Notes: generated from the sequence alone by a model not told the origin. Positions 1 through 9,337 are shown, counted from the first letter of the stretch. The stretch: DNA of 64,000 nt from Pseudochrobactrum kiredjianiae (GCF_030362795.1 NZ_JAUCBM010000001.1:124001-188000), one strand, 5' to 3'. Numbers and translations are program-made.

Positions 1-1076
1 CTGGTTTTGGTAAAGTTGTTGCTGCTGGCAAAGTATCGGTCACAGCTGAAGACGGTTCTGTAAAAGAACTCGAAACCAAAAACATCATCATCGCCACCGG
101 TTCTGATGTTGCCGGTATTCCGGGTGTTCAGGTTGATATTGATGAAAAAATCATCGTTTCCTCAACTGGCGCACTGGAATTCACCAAAGTGCCTGAAAAT
201 CTGATCGTTGTCGGCGGCGGTGTTATCGGTCTGGAACTCGGTTCAGTATGGTCGCGTCTCGGCTCAAAAGTGACTGTTGTTGAGTATCTCGACAAAGTTC
301 TTGGGCAAATGGACGGCGACGTTTCCAAGCAGTTCCAGCGTATGTTGGCCAAACAGGGCATGGATTTCAAACTCAGTGCCAAAGTAACCGGCGTTGAAAA
401 ATCCGGCAATGGCGCCAAGGTAACTTTTGAGCCTGTTAAGGGCGGCGATGCTGTTACCCTTGAAGCCGATGCTGTGCTGATCTCAACCGGCCGTCGTCCT
501 TACACTGATGGTCTGGGTCTGGCTGAAGCCGGTGTATCTCTTGATGAACGCGGTCGCGTTGCCATCAACGATCATTGGCAGACCAATGTTGCCGGCATTT
601 ATGCAATCGGCGACGTGGTTAAAGGCCCGATGCTGGCGCACAAAGCGGAAGATGAAGGCGTTGCGGTTGCAGAAATCATCGCCGGTCAGAAAGGCCACGT
701 CAATTTTGATGTGATCCCAAGCGTTGTTTATACCCAGCCGGAAGTGGCTTCTGTTGGTAAAACTGAAGAAGAACTGAAAGCTGCAGGTATTGAATATAAA
801 GTGGGCAAATTCCCGTTCACAGCCAATGGCCGTGCCCGCGCAATGCAGCACACTGACGGTTTTGTGAAAATTCTGGCTGACAAAGCAACAGACAAAGTTC
901 TCGGCGCCCATATCCTCGGTTACAATGCCGGTGAAATGATCCACGAACTGACTGTTTTGATGGAATTTGGTGGTTCTTCCGAAGATCTGGCTCGTACATG
1001 CCACGCACATCCGACCATGTCGGAAGCTGTTCGTGAATCAGCAATGGCCACTTACGACAAGCCAATTCATATGTAA
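1..1076 (+). CDS. lpdA: Dihydrolipoamide dehydrogenase (E3), 5' end missing
   Basis: FAD-dependent E3 subunit that reoxidises dihydrolipoamide in 2-oxo acid dehydrogenase complexes, passing electrons to NAD+. The reading frame is open from base 3, so roughly the first 110 residues lie outside the window, including the FAD GxGxxG motif and the redox CxxxxC. What remains shows the ATGSD segment, the NAD-binding GGGVIGLELGSVW fold, the second FAD segment YAIGDV, and the C-terminal dimerisation domain with the active-site HAHPTMSE signature. It ends cleanly before a hairpin terminator. Which complex it serves cannot be told because the upstream genes are not visible. Confidence 0.95.
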   Translation, partial: GFGKVVAAGKVSVTAEDGSVKELETKNIIIATGSDVAGIPGVQVDIDEKIIVSSTGALEFTKVPENLIVVGGGVIGLELGSVWSRLGSKVTVVEYLDKVLGQMDGDVSKQFQRMLAKQGMDFKLSAKVTGVEKSGNGAKVTFEPVKGGDAVTLEADAVLISTGRRPYTDGLGLAEAGVSLDERGRVAINDHWQTNVAGIYAIGDVVKGPMLAHKAEDEGVAVAEIIAGQKGHVNFDVIPSVVYTQPEVASVGKTEEELKAAGIEYKVGKFPFTANGRARAMQHTDGFVKILADKATDKVLGAHILGYNAGEMIHELTVLMEFGGSSEDLARTCHAHPTMSEAVRESAMATYDKPIHM

Positions 1077-1098
1077 TCTGCCAATTACACAAAATACG

Positions 1099-1129
1099 AG
1101 GCCCGGTTTTTATCGGGCCTTTTCTTTTT
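1099..1129 (+). terminator. Rho-independent terminator of lpdA
   Basis: The 7-bp stem AGGCCCG/CGGGCCT at 1099-1105 and 1114-1120 is followed by a T-rich tract, directly downstream of the lpdA stop codon. Confidence 0.85.
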
Positions 1130-1213
1130 CATGTCGAATTTGGTTAGGCTTTATTGAGAATATCAGGGCACAATAGGCTCACGCATCATGAAAATGAAAG
1201 CACTGCTGCCTTT

Positions 1214-1441
1214 ATGCCTACCCTCACCCGACTGATCATTCTGTTGGCTGTTATTGCCGCCTGTATTTACGGGCTGATGCTGGCGCTTGTTAAAACGGTT
1301 AGCCCGGTTACCTCAGAGATCACTATTCGTGTGCCTGCCAATAAAATGCTGCAACAACCACATGATCCGGCACCTGTAGGGCCTGCACCGGTACCATCAC
1401 CCTATACAGACGGAGAACCGGAGGCTGAAGATGCAGAATAA
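1214..1441 (+). CDS. Small single-pass membrane protein of unknown function
   Basis: A 75-residue protein if the ATG at 1214 is used; an upstream in-frame start at 1154 adds 20 residues that do not look like protein-coding sequence. Residues about 5-27 form one hydrophobic helix ([22 protein letters not shown]). It is followed by a short Pro/Ala/Glu-rich tail that would lie in the periplasm if the N-terminus is cytoplasmic. The end overlaps the start of xerD by 11 bp, so the two are probably translated together. I do not recognise a family; short proteins like this are often unannotated. Confidence 0.55.
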   Translation: MPTLTRLIILLAVIAACIYGLMLALVKTVSPVTSEITIRVPANKMLQQPHDPAPVGPAPVPSPYTDGEPEAEDAE

Positions 1442-2366
1442 TCTCTCGACAGAAGCAGCAATCGACTCATTTCTTGAAATGATGAGCGCCGAGCGGGGTG
1501 CGGCCGATAATACACTGGAATCCTACCGCCGCGATCTGGAGACGGCGGCAGAGTTTATGAAGGGTCGTAAAACCAGACTGGTTATTGCCACATCTGCCGA
1601 TCTCAAAACCTGTCTTGATGATATGAATATTCAGGGTTTTGCGGCTACCTCGCAGGCACGCCGGCTCTCCTCTTTACGGCAGTTTTTTCGCTTTCTCTAC
1701 ACAGAGGGGCTCCGCACGGATGATCCGACCGGTATTATCGACGTGCCAAAGAAAAATCAGGCTTTGCCAAAAATTATGAGCGAAGACACTGTTTCAAAAC
1801 TTCTCATGCAGGCAGAGACTGAGGCAAGGCCTCAAGAAGACATGAGCGGCTATTTTAATGCCGTGCGTCTCCATGCGCTTCTGGAAGTGCTCTATGCCAC
1901 CGGTATGCGTGTGAGCGAGCTTGTCGGCCTGCCGGAAAAAACCATTCGCAGCAATCAGCGTTTTCTGCTCGTGCGTGGCAAAGGCTCCAAAGAACGTATG
2001 GTGCCGCTGTCTGTGAAGGCGCAAAATGTCCTGAATATTTATGTAGGTTTACGCGACAAGGTCCCGGAATGGCAAAATAATCCGTGGCTGTTTCCTGCAC
2101 GATCTGAAAATGGCTATTTGGCACGACAAGTCTTTGCCCGTGATTTGAAATCACTTGCCGCAAGAGCGGGGATTTCTGCGGCAGCAGTCTCTCCCCATGT
2201 TTTGCGCCATGCTTTTGCCAGTCATCTTTTACAAAATGGTGCAGATTTGCGTGCAGTTCAGCAATTATTGGGGCATTCGGACATTTCTACGACACAAATT
2301 TATACCCATGTGCTGGAAGAAAGACTGCATCAACTGGTTGCAACGCATCATCCGCTTGCCGATTGA
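1431..2366 (+). CDS. xerD: Tyrosine recombinase XerD
   Basis: Site-specific recombinase that works with XerC to resolve chromosome dimers at dif. The N-terminal SAM-like core-binding domain covers residues about 8-95 and the catalytic domain about 115-305. All catalytic residues are visible: Arg160 (ATGMRVSE), Lys184 (GKGSKER), His256 and Arg259 (HVLRH), His282 (LLGHSD) and nucleophile Tyr291 (IYTHV). The C-terminal pattern, with [15 protein letters not shown] and the HHPLAD tail, resembles XerD more than XerC. The 311-residue length is normal. No dif-like site was identified in the window. Confidence 0.93.
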   Translation: MQNNLSTEAAIDSFLEMMSAERGAADNTLESYRRDLETAAEFMKGRKTRLVIATSADLKTCLDDMNIQGFAATSQARRLSSLRQFFRFLYTEGLRTDDPTGIIDVPKKNQALPKIMSEDTVSKLLMQAETEARPQEDMSGYFNAVRLHALLEVLYATGMRVSELVGLPEKTIRSNQRFLLVRGKGSKERMVPLSVKAQNVLNIYVGLRDKVPEWQNNPWLFPARSENGYLARQVFARDLKSLAARAGISAAAVSPHVLRHAFASHLLQNGADLRAVQQLLGHSDISTTQIYTHVLEERLHQLVATHHPLAD

Positions 2367-2596
2367 CGCTATGAAGTTTAAGAGAAACATATTCGGCAGA
2401 TAGAAATTTCTGTCAGACAATCTATATAAGATAAATGAAACCGTCTGAAAGGCCTTCTGGTCTGGCGGATTGAAAGCAGCGAAGGCAAAAGCGGCAACCG
2501 CCTCCCAGAGCTGCGTCAAAGAAAAGATGGATCGGTTTTTCTAATTATGAAATTAGGAAAACTGATTTAGTCTCCGGAGCGTAATAGTCAGGTCAT

Positions 2597-3550
2597 ATGT
2601 ATAATTACCTTGATTTTGAAAAACCCGTCGCAGATCTCGATGGTCAAATTCTCGAATTGAAAAAACTGGCGCAGGAAAGCGGCAGCGTAGAGATGAGTGA
2701 CGAAATACGGCGGCTTGAAAAGCGCTCTAGCGATGCGCTGAAAGATATTTATCGTAAGCTGACGCCTTGGCAGAAAGTTCAGATTGCCCGTCATCCGGAT
2801 CGCCCGCATTGTCTGGATTATGTAAATCAGCTGTTTACAGAATTCACACCGCTGGCCGGTGACCGTAATTTTGCTGATGATCAGGCTATTCAGGCTGGTT
2901 TTGCCCGCTTTAATGGTCAGGCCGTTGCTATTCTCGGTCAGGAAAAAGGCAACGATACCAAAACACGTCTGAAGCATAATTTCGGTTCTCCGCGTCCGGA
3001 AGGCTATCGTAAAGCCATTCGTATCATGGAACTGGCCGATCGTTTCAAACTGCCGCTCATTACCTTTGTAGACACCGCCGGTGCTTATCCGGGTGTGAGT
3101 GCTGAAGAACGCGGACAGGCAGAAGCGATTGCCCGCTCGTTAGAAATGAGCATGAAATTGCGCGTTCCGGTTATCACCGTTGTGATCGGTGAAGGCGGTT
3201 CAGGTGGTGCGATTGCAATTGCTGTCGCAAACCGCGTCTATATGCTGGAACATGCAATCTATTCGGTGATCTCACCGGAAGGCGCTGCTTCCATTCTGTG
3301 GCGTGATTCGACCCGTGCGAAAGACGCAGCCACCAACATGCGTATTACTGCGCAGGATTTGCTTGAGCTGAAAATTATCGACAATATTATTGCGGAACCA
3401 CTCGGCGGCGCACATCGCGGTAAAACCGCAATTATTGATGCTGCCGGTGATGTCATTGCCACCGCATTGAAATCACTTGAAGGTGTTGATGGCGAAACCC
3501 TGAAACAGGAACGCCGTCAGAAATATCTGGCAATGGGTCGTAATCTCTGA
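2597..3550 (+). CDS. accA: Acetyl-CoA carboxylase carboxyltransferase subunit alpha
   Basis: Alpha subunit of the carboxyltransferase half of acetyl-CoA carboxylase, which makes malonyl-CoA for fatty acid synthesis with AccD. At 317 residues it has the family's usual length. It opens with the typical YLDFEKPVADL, followed by the helical N-terminal segment and the crotonase-like fold containing GSGGAIAIAVANRVYMLEH and the YSVISPEGAASILW region. It is a monocistronic gene between xerD and a strong terminator, as in related alphaproteobacteria. The 230 bp between xerD and accA hold no recognisable gene. Confidence 0.96.
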   Translation: MYNYLDFEKPVADLDGQILELKKLAQESGSVEMSDEIRRLEKRSSDALKDIYRKLTPWQKVQIARHPDRPHCLDYVNQLFTEFTPLAGDRNFADDQAIQAGFARFNGQAVAILGQEKGNDTKTRLKHNFGSPRPEGYRKAIRIMELADRFKLPLITFVDTAGAYPGVSAEERGQAEAIARSLEMSMKLRVPVITVVIGEGGSGGAIAIAVANRVYMLEHAIYSVISPEGAASILWRDSTRAKDAATNMRITAQDLLELKIIDNIIAEPLGGAHRGKTAIIDAAGDVIATALKSLEGVDGETLKQERRQKYLAMGRNL

Positions 3551-3581
3551 TTATCGGCACCTGTGTGACTTCTTACAATTC

Positions 3582-3612
3582 AGGCCGCGCGATCAGCGCG
3601 GCCTTTGTCTTT
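3582..3612 (+). terminator. Terminator of accA
   Basis: A 9-bp perfect GC-rich stem AGGCCGCGC/GCGCGGCCT (3582-3590 and 3596-3604) with a 5-nt loop is followed by a T-rich run about 30 bp after accA. Confidence 0.85.
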
Positions 3613-3791
3613 TCAGCTCTATAGTCAAACCCGGCGATCTGTTGTAAATATCGCCCTGCACTAACTTCATAACACTTTATCAATCATACTGACCGATAAT
3701 ACGGGACAAACTGATTGCCGCTAAAAATTTGCCTTTTTGCTATTTCAGGATATTTTGGTCTAACTCTTACGTAATTCTGCCGGTGAACCTT

Positions 3792-5012
3792 ATGAAACTC
3801 AGAACTGCAATTTTTGCTTCACTGATCGCAACCGTCGCTCTTGCCGGTTGTCAGGGCTCTGTTTTTGATGGTGTTGGAGCCAAGGCCGAACGCGAGCTGC
3901 CTTCCAAAGTTCAGGCTAAAATCAAAGCCAAAGGCATGAATAAAACATCACCGGTGATGGCACGTATCTTCAAAGAAGAAGGCGTTCTGGAAGTATGGAA
4001 GCAAAAAACCAATGGTCGTTATGACATGGTTGCTTCCTATGAAATCTGCAAATGGTCCGGCAAGCTGGGTCCAAAATTTGTTGAGGGTGATCGTCAGGCG
4101 CCGGAAGGTTTCTATTCCGTCTCTGCTGCGCAGATGAACCCGAACTCGCAATTTTATCTGTCTTTCAATCTCGGCTTCCCGAATGCTTATGACCGCGCGC
4201 ATGGTCGCACCGGCCAGCATTTGATGGTGCATGGCGCTTGCTCATCGGCTGGTTGTTATTCCATGACCGATGAAAGCATGTCCGAGATTTATGCTTTTGG
4301 CCGTGATGCCTTCAAAGGTGGTCAGCGTGATTTTCAGGTTCAGGCTTTCCCGTTCCGCATGACCGCAGCGAATATGGCACGCTATAAGAGTGATCCGAAT
4401 TATGAATTCTGGGCCATGCTTAAAGAAGGCTATGACCAGTTTGAAATTACCAAAGTACCGCCAAAAGTCGATGTTTGCGGCAAGCGCTACGTCTTTAATC
4501 AGAACTTCCCGGGACAACAGGGAATATCGGCTTCTGCCGCCTGCCCGCCAATGTCTCAGCCGGATTCAATCCAGTCTGCTTATTCCAGCTACCAGAAAAC
4601 CTATGACGCAGCATTTTCAACGGCCATAAACAAGTCGTCCAAGAAAAACCTTGCTCCGTCGATTATGGGAATTCAGGAAGCGAAACTGGTGTCTGACTGG
4701 AGCGCACGCCGCGCTCGTGGTGAAAAAGTATCACGTACGCCGCCATCTTTGAGCCCTGCCTCTTCCGAGACACCAGGTTCGCCGGACACAGCGGCACCAA
4801 CAGCTATTGCGCAGACACCTGCTCCTGCAGCAGCAACCACTGTTGCAACATCTGCTGCGGTTACAGCACAGCCAGAACTTGATCAGAATGTAACTGCATC
4901 TGTGCCGGTTCCTGCTAGCAATCCTGTCGCTGCAGAAACAACACCTCAGGCCGTGCCGGTTGTGCCGTCACCAGAGAAGAAATCGCTCTGGAACAGAATG
5001 ACCGGTCAATAA
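3792..5012 (+). CDS. L,D-transpeptidase (YkuD/YafK type) lipoprotein
   Basis: Predicted periplasmic L,D-transpeptidase that acts on peptidoglycan stem peptides. The ATG at 3792 is chosen over the earlier in-frame start at 3729 because it opens a clean lipoprotein signal: MKLRTAIFASLIATVALAGC, with lipobox LAGC and Cys20 as the lipidation site. The YkuD-like domain spans residues about 50-250 and carries His147 and the putative nucleophile Cys155 in HLMVHGACSSAGCYSM. The last 90 residues are low-complexity Ala/Pro/Thr/Val, probably a flexible linker. The stop codon overlaps the next gene's ATG by one base, suggesting coupling. Exact substrate and cross-link type are unknown. Confidence 0.82.
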   Translation: MKLRTAIFASLIATVALAGCQGSVFDGVGAKAERELPSKVQAKIKAKGMNKTSPVMARIFKEEGVLEVWKQKTNGRYDMVASYEICKWSGKLGPKFVEGDRQAPEGFYSVSAAQMNPNSQFYLSFNLGFPNAYDRAHGRTGQHLMVHGACSSAGCYSMTDESMSEIYAFGRDAFKGGQRDFQVQAFPFRMTAANMARYKSDPNYEFWAMLKEGYDQFEITKVPPKVDVCGKRYVFNQNFPGQQGISASAACPPMSQPDSIQSAYSSYQKTYDAAFSTAINKSSKKNLAPSIMGIQEAKLVSDWSARRARGEKVSRTPPSLSPASSETPGSPDTAAPTAIAQTPAPAAATTVATSAAVTAQPELDQNVTASVPVPASNPVAAETTPQAVPVVPSPEKKSLWNRMTGQ

Positions 5013-5248
5013 TGATCACGTCTGAAACGGCAGTATTTTACGATTTTAAGGGGCTGCAATGCCCCTTACCCGTTTTAAAAACCCGCAAAAAACTACAAGA
5101 TTTAAAAGCCGGTGATGTGATCAGGATAGAAACAACTGACCCGCTTTCACCGCTTGATATTGCCCATTTCTGCCAGTCAGAAGGACACACGCTGCTTGAG
5201 CAGCAGAGTGAAGGCCGCGTATTTCATTTTCTGATACAAAAAGGCTAG
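5012..5248 (+). CDS. TusA/SirA-family sulfur carrier-like protein
   Basis: A 78-residue protein of the TusA/SirA/YedF family. The fold starts with the conserved FKGLQCPLPVLKTRKKL helix, whose Cys-Pro-x-Pro motif holds the sulfur-binding cysteine at about residue 17, followed by the usual AGDVIRIETTDPLSPLDIAHFCQ segment. Family members pass persulfide sulfur to tRNA or cofactor pathways, but the specific acceptor here cannot be told. It starts one base into the transpeptidase stop codon. Its TAG stop lies within the CTAGAGCG edge of a repeat element, so insertion of that element may have set the C-terminus. Confidence 0.85.
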   Translation: MITSETAVFYDFKGLQCPLPVLKTRKKLQDLKAGDVIRIETTDPLSPLDIAHFCQSEGHTLLEQQSEGRVFHFLIQKG

Positions 5249-5400
5249 AGCGCCGTGTGCCAGACTTGGCACACAAAGGTCGCTCTAACACTTTAAAATT
5301 AGAGCATTTCACAGTCAAGTTGGATCAACTTGGACAGTCCGGGATAATGCGACAAACTAAAGAATCTAGAGCACGTGCGCCCACTTGGGCGCACAAAGCC
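5245..5400. repeat. Composite intergenic repeat (types A, B, A')
   Basis: Three repeat modules stand in a row between tusA-like and the COG0523 gene. Module A (5247-5286) runs from AGAGCG to CGCTCT and holds the hairpin GTGTGCC...GGCACAC. Module B (5301-5365) starts AGAGCATTTCACAG and contains an AAGTTG/CAACTT hairpin; an identical 65-bp copy occurs at 9346-9410. Module A' (5369-5400) is an A half-element with GTGCGCCC/GGGCGCAC. Related copies occur throughout the window. Confidence 0.85.
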
Positions 5401-5401
5401 A

Positions 5402-6568
5402 TCAGCCTTTCATAGAAAACCCCGGAATTGCCAGCGGATTATCGGTCAGCGCCTGTGCATCAGCCTGATCAATACGTGGTTTGCCTAAAAATGCATCAAA
5501 CAAATCACGGACATAGGCCTCATCCAGATCTTTGGTAATCAGCACCAGACGTGTCTGATATTTGTTGTCCTGCAATTCCTGCGGCCATGCTTTCAAGCGC
5601 ACAGGCGGATGCAAAATCTGCTGAACACCATGAATAATCAGCGGTCGTTCCGCATCTTCAGCAACCGCAACAATCCCCTTCATACGCAGCAATTTATCGC
5701 CATGGGTCGAGCGCAGCAAATCCAGAAACATCTCAATCGCCGAGAACGGTACCGGCGCATCATGCTTCAGTGAGAAAGAACGGATCGCAGTATCATGGTG
5801 ATGATGGTGGTGATGTCCGTGATCATCATGATGATGCCCCGAACAACCGGCGCCGTGAATTTCGCAAATATGATCATCGTGAGAATGAGGATCATCATAG
5901 CTGTCAGCTTTCAGCCAGTTCTGCACATCCGGCGTTTTGCCCGCCGGATTATACAAGCCGCAATCAAACAAGGCCGCATAGCCAATCTCGTCGGCTACAA
6001 CATCATAAATTTCTGCAGCCGGATTGAGCGTTCTGATCCGTGATCTCAAAGCAGCAAGCTGCTCTGCATCCGCGAGATCAGATTTGGTGAGGACAATGCG
6101 GTCAGCAACAGCAATCTGTTTGACGGCTTCAATATGCGCGTCAAGTGTCGCCATGCCATTGACTGCATCAACCGTGGTAATCACACCATCAAGCTTCAGC
6201 ACCTGCATCAGTACCGGATGCCCCATCAGTGCCTGTAAGACCGGCACCGGATCAGCCAGACCGGTCGTCTCAATCACAATGCGCTGCAGCTCATTGATTT
6301 TGCCCATCTGCACGCGTTCGATCAAATCCGCCAGGGTATCGACCAACTCACCACGAACGGTGCAACATAAGCAGCCATCAGCCAGCTGAATAACACCATC
6401 CGCTGCCTGTTCAACAAGCAGATGATCGATGCTCACATCACCAAATTCATTGATGATAACTGCCGTATCCTGCAAGGCAGGATCTTTCAGCAGGCGATTG
6501 AGCAAGGTCGTTTTTCCTGCACCCAGAAAGCCTGTAAGCACAGAAACGCTGATCGGTTTGAAGGGCAT
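5402..6568 (-). CDS. COG0523 (CobW/ZigA-like) GTPase, probable metallochaperone
   Basis: G3E-family P-loop GTPase thought to deliver metal, often zinc, to client proteins. The Walker A GFLGAGKT is at residues 13-20, the metal-binding GCLCC motif at 65-69, and an NKxD-like TKSDLAD segment follows. A histidine-rich loop at about residues 225-262 includes seven consecutive His residues, and the CobW C-terminal domain follows. The 388-residue length fits the family. It ends 1 bp after a repeat cluster and starts 9 bp downstream of the carboxypeptidase gene on the same strand, so co-transcription is likely. Neither a Zur box nor a cobalamin gene is visible nearby. Confidence 0.88.
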   Translation of the reverse strand: MPFKPISVSVLTGFLGAGKTTLLNRLLKDPALQDTAVIINEFGDVSIDHLLVEQAADGVIQLADGCLCCTVRGELVDTLADLIERVQMGKINELQRIVIETTGLADPVPVLQALMGHPVLMQVLKLDGVITTVDAVNGMATLDAHIEAVKQIAVADRIVLTKSDLADAEQLAALRSRIRTLNPAAEIYDVVADEIGYAALFDCGLYNPAGKTPDVQNWLKADSYDDPHSHDDHICEIHGAGCSGHHHDDHGHHHHHHHDTAIRSFSLKHDAPVPFSAIEMFLDLLRSTHGDKLLRMKGIVAVAEDAERPLIIHGVQQILHPPVRLKAWPQELQDNKYQTRLVLITKDLDEAYVRDLFDAFLGKPRIDQADAQALTDNPLAIPGFSMKG

Positions 6569-6577
6569 GTCAGACCT

Positions 6578-7696
6578 TTAATTCACTGCAGTTGTCATGT
6601 TGCCGCGCATAGGCCGCTGCAACGGAATCGGCACCTGCGAGATATGCAAACTATTACCCGCCTTCACATCCGGTGCTTTGGCGATCAGGCCAACCGGTAC
6701 AGCAACAGGCTCACGGGTCATTGCAGTGATATAAGACGAATTAATTTTCAGGCGGCCTTCAACATCGCGACCATCCCAACGGTCGGACATAGCTTCCTGA
6801 CTGCAAATCTGCGCGCGCAAATCTGTGACCTGATTATTATTGCCGCCGTAAGGCGCAAGGCTTGCCAGAGTTGCACCGCCCCCACCACGGGTGGCGAAAC
6901 CGTTTTGCAGCAATTCTGCAGCCTGTACGGTACGGTCTTCCTGTCTGGATGCGCCCAGAACAATAGCCACGATCGTACGACCATTACGTGTCGCCGAACC
7001 GGCGAGATTAAATCCGGAGGCACAAATAAAACCGGTTTTCATACCGTCTGCGCCGTTAAAGCGGCCGAGCAGAATATTGTAATTCGCCTGAACCTTTTTA
7101 CCCTCGCCCGGATCAATTGCTTCCGTATTGAAGTAATGGGCATATTCTGGGAACTCACGGCGCAACTGTGCAGCGAGCAGAGCCATATCACGGGCAGTCG
7201 TGTAATTGTTCGGATCCGGCAGACCATGCGGATTAGAAAAATTGGAACCGAACATACCAATGCGCTTGGCTTCAGCATTCATCATTTTAGCAAAACCGGC
7301 TTTGCTGCCACCGACAGATTCAGCCACTGCGACAGACACGTCGTTAGCGGATTTGACCATCATGATTTTCAAAGCATTGTCGAGCGTCAGCACAGAACCG
7401 GCTTTATAACCCATTTTGCTCGGCGGCTCTTTGCTTGCGGCAACAGACATACGAACCGGCGATTCCAGTGTTTTCTGACCGGAGCGCAAAGCGCGGAACA
7501 CCACATAGGCTGACATCATTTTGGTAAGCGATGCCGGATACCAGCGCTTAAAGGCTTCATTATGCGCCAGCACTTGTCCCGTTGCCACATCGACGGACAT
7601 ATAAGGATTAGCTTCTGCCGCCGACATGCTTTGAGAAACAGCAAGGCATGACACAGTCATGGCCAGAACAGATTGTTTTAAAATACGCGGGATCAT
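6578..7696 (-). CDS. D-alanyl-D-alanine carboxypeptidase (PBP5/6, DacF-like)
   Basis: Secreted serine peptidase that trims the terminal D-Ala from peptidoglycan stem peptides. The ATG at 7696 is preferred to an in-frame start 18 bp upstream because the Shine-Dalgarno-like AAGGTGG falls correctly before it. Residues 1-29 look like a cleaved signal peptide. The three penicillin-binding motifs are intact: Ser56-x-x-Lys59 (SLTK), Ser116-Ala-Asn118, and Lys220-Thr-Gly (KTGF). The protein is 372 residues; I do not see a clear C-terminal amphipathic membrane anchor. It is adjacent to the COG0523 GTPase on the same strand. Confidence 0.92.
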   Translation of the reverse strand: MIPRILKQSVLAMTVSCLAVSQSMSAAEANPYMSVDVATGQVLAHNEAFKRWYPASLTKMMSAYVVFRALRSGQKTLESPVRMSVAASKEPPSKMGYKAGSVLTLDNALKIMMVKSANDVSVAVAESVGGSKAGFAKMMNAEAKRIGMFGSNFSNPHGLPDPNNYTTARDMALLAAQLRREFPEYAHYFNTEAIDPGEGKKVQANYNILLGRFNGADGMKTGFICASGFNLAGSATRNGRTIVAIVLGASRQEDRTVQAAELLQNGFATRGGGGATLASLAPYGGNNNQVTDLRAQICSQEAMSDRWDGRDVEGRLKINSSYITAMTREPVAVPVGLIAKAPDVKAGNSLHISQVPIPLQRPMRGNMTTAVN

Positions 7697-8075
7697 GGGA
7701 TGACCACCTTTCAAGGCGAAATATTCAATAGACAGAGATCCGGATCAATACGCTGTATATCCGCAGATCAATATCTGCCTTCAACTCAGCAGATCTTCAA
7801 TCGGGATAAAAAGGCAAAAATCCGGTCGTCAGAAAAAATGCCTGCACATTTTTACTCGGTTGTACTTTTCTACTCCAGTCCGGCCATAAAAGGCAAAGAC
7901 CGATTGGCGAAATTTTGTAAAACACATTATGTTATCTGAGAGCGTTGTGTTTTACCCACACTGTCTCAGACAAAATTTCGTCTTTCTTGCATAATTACCG
8001 AAGCTGAAAAGCACTCGGAGTTACGTTATCCACACACCGCCTCGGAGGAGAGGCACACAGGTTCGGAGAACAGAA
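7697..8075. promoter_or_regulatory. Divergent intergenic region with two DnaA-box-like sites
   Basis: This 379-bp gap between two divergently transcribed genes must hold both promoters. A perfect DnaA-box match TTATCCACA lies at 8026-8034 and a one-mismatch TTACCCACA at 7952-7960. A GGAGGAG-like stretch at about 8044-8050 lies too far upstream to be the ribosome binding site of the M20 gene. No additional gene was seen. Confidence 0.4.
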
Positions 8076-9272
8076 ATGCCGCTTTTAGACCGCGCTGCTC
8101 AATTAAAACAGGAAGTCAGCCTGTGGCGCAGACATTTACACAGCAAGCCGGAACTACTCTATGACGTTCATGAAACTGCGGCATTTGTTGAAGAAAAATT
8201 ACGTGAATTCGGTTGCGATCAGGTTGTGACCGGTATTGGGCGCACCGGCGTTGTCGGCGTGATTAAAGGTAAAAAAGGGGCTGGTCAGGCTATCGGTCTG
8301 CGCGCCGATATGGACGCGCTGCCGCTTACTGAAACCGGCACACCGGAATGGGTTTCTCAAAATCCGGGCAAAGCCCATTCATGCGGCCATGACGGTCATA
8401 CATCCATGCTGCTGGGTGCCGCAAAAATTCTCTGCGAAACCCGTGATTTTTATGGCGATGTCATCGTCATTTTCCAACCTGCTGAAGAAGGCGGTGCCGG
8501 TGGTCTGGCGATGGTCAATGATGGCCTGATGGATCGTTTCAATATTGTTGAAGTTTACGGCATGCATAATATGCCGGGCATCACAGTCGGTGAACTGGCG
8601 GTTTGCAAAGGCCCGATCATGGCAGCGACTGATGAGTTCACAATTACCATCAACGGTAAAGGTGGCCATGCTGCCCAGCCGCATCGCAATATTGATCCGA
8701 TCGTTATCGGCTCCCAACTGGTCACCGCATTGCAGAGCATTGTTTCACGTGGATCAAACCCGCTGGATTCATTGGTCGTCTCTGTCACCAAATTCAATGC
8801 CGGTGAAGCTTACAATATCATTCCGGAAAAAGCAGTTCTCGCAGGCACTGTCCGCAGCCTGACAAAACACAGCCGCGCTTTTGCTGAACAGCGTATGCGG
8901 GCGCATTGTGAGGCCTTCGGTCTGCTCAATAATATCACCATCGATCTCGACTTTAAAAACAACTATCCGGTGACATTCAACCATTCTGGTCAGACTGACA
9001 TCGCAGCCGATGTAGCTGACAAGGTCAGCATCAATGGGCCGATCACTCGTGAAGTTGAACCGATGATGGGTGGTGAAGATTTCTCCTACATGCTGGAAGC
9101 GCGTCCGGGTTGCTATATTTTCTTAGGGAATGGCGAGAGCGCAAATCTGCATCATCCGGCCTATGATTTTAATGATGATGCCCTGCCTTATGGTATGAGC
9201 TATTGGGTTGAGCTGGCGCAATATCGTCTCAAAGATGCGCAGCTTTCACCGGCTGAGAAAATCGCAGCCTGA
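8076..9272 (+). CDS. M20-family amidohydrolase (HipO/AbgB-like)
   Basis: Zinc-dependent M20D peptidase/amidohydrolase that cleaves N-acyl or amide bonds of amino-acid conjugates. It resembles hippurate and N-acetyl/indole-amino-acid hydrolases. Metal-binding signatures are visible: HSCGHDGHTSML, PAEEGGAGG, HNMPG, and GGEDFSY near the C-terminus. The dimerisation domain begins around residue 185 (FTINGKGGHAAQPH). The 398-residue length is typical. It stands alone, divergent from dacF-like, and ends at a strong terminator. The natural substrate cannot be told from sequence. Confidence 0.88.
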   Translation: MPLLDRAAQLKQEVSLWRRHLHSKPELLYDVHETAAFVEEKLREFGCDQVVTGIGRTGVVGVIKGKKGAGQAIGLRADMDALPLTETGTPEWVSQNPGKAHSCGHDGHTSMLLGAAKILCETRDFYGDVIVIFQPAEEGGAGGLAMVNDGLMDRFNIVEVYGMHNMPGITVGELAVCKGPIMAATDEFTITINGKGGHAAQPHRNIDPIVIGSQLVTALQSIVSRGSNPLDSLVVSVTKFNAGEAYNIIPEKAVLAGTVRSLTKHSRAFAEQRMRAHCEAFGLLNNITIDLDFKNNYPVTFNHSGQTDIAADVADKVSINGPITREVEPMMGGEDFSYMLEARPGCYIFLGNGESANLHHPAYDFNDDALPYGMSYWVELAQYRLKDAQLSPAEKIAA

Positions 9273-9305
9273 TCTCAGACTGCAAATTAAACAGGTTACT
9301 GTTCA

Positions 9306-9337
9306 GCGAAGAGGCATAATCCCCTCTTCGCTTTTTT
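9306..9337 (+). terminator. Terminator of the M20 gene
   Basis: A 9-bp perfect stem GCGAAGAGG/CCTCTTCGC (9306-9314 and 9323-9331) is followed directly by six T. Confidence 0.92.

Noticed and set aside
1431-2366. XerD as a phage or transposon integrase
   Set aside because: The motif pattern and length match chromosomal XerD, and no mobile-element context is present.
5795-6043. His-rich region as a separate plus-strand protein
   Set aside because: These frames are antisense reads of the His-rich loop of the COG0523 GTPase.
6422-7513. Long plus-strand open frame (363 codons)
   Set aside because: It is antisense to the carboxypeptidase and COG0523 genes, whose families and motifs are clear. 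Its product has no signal, domain or ribosome binding site.
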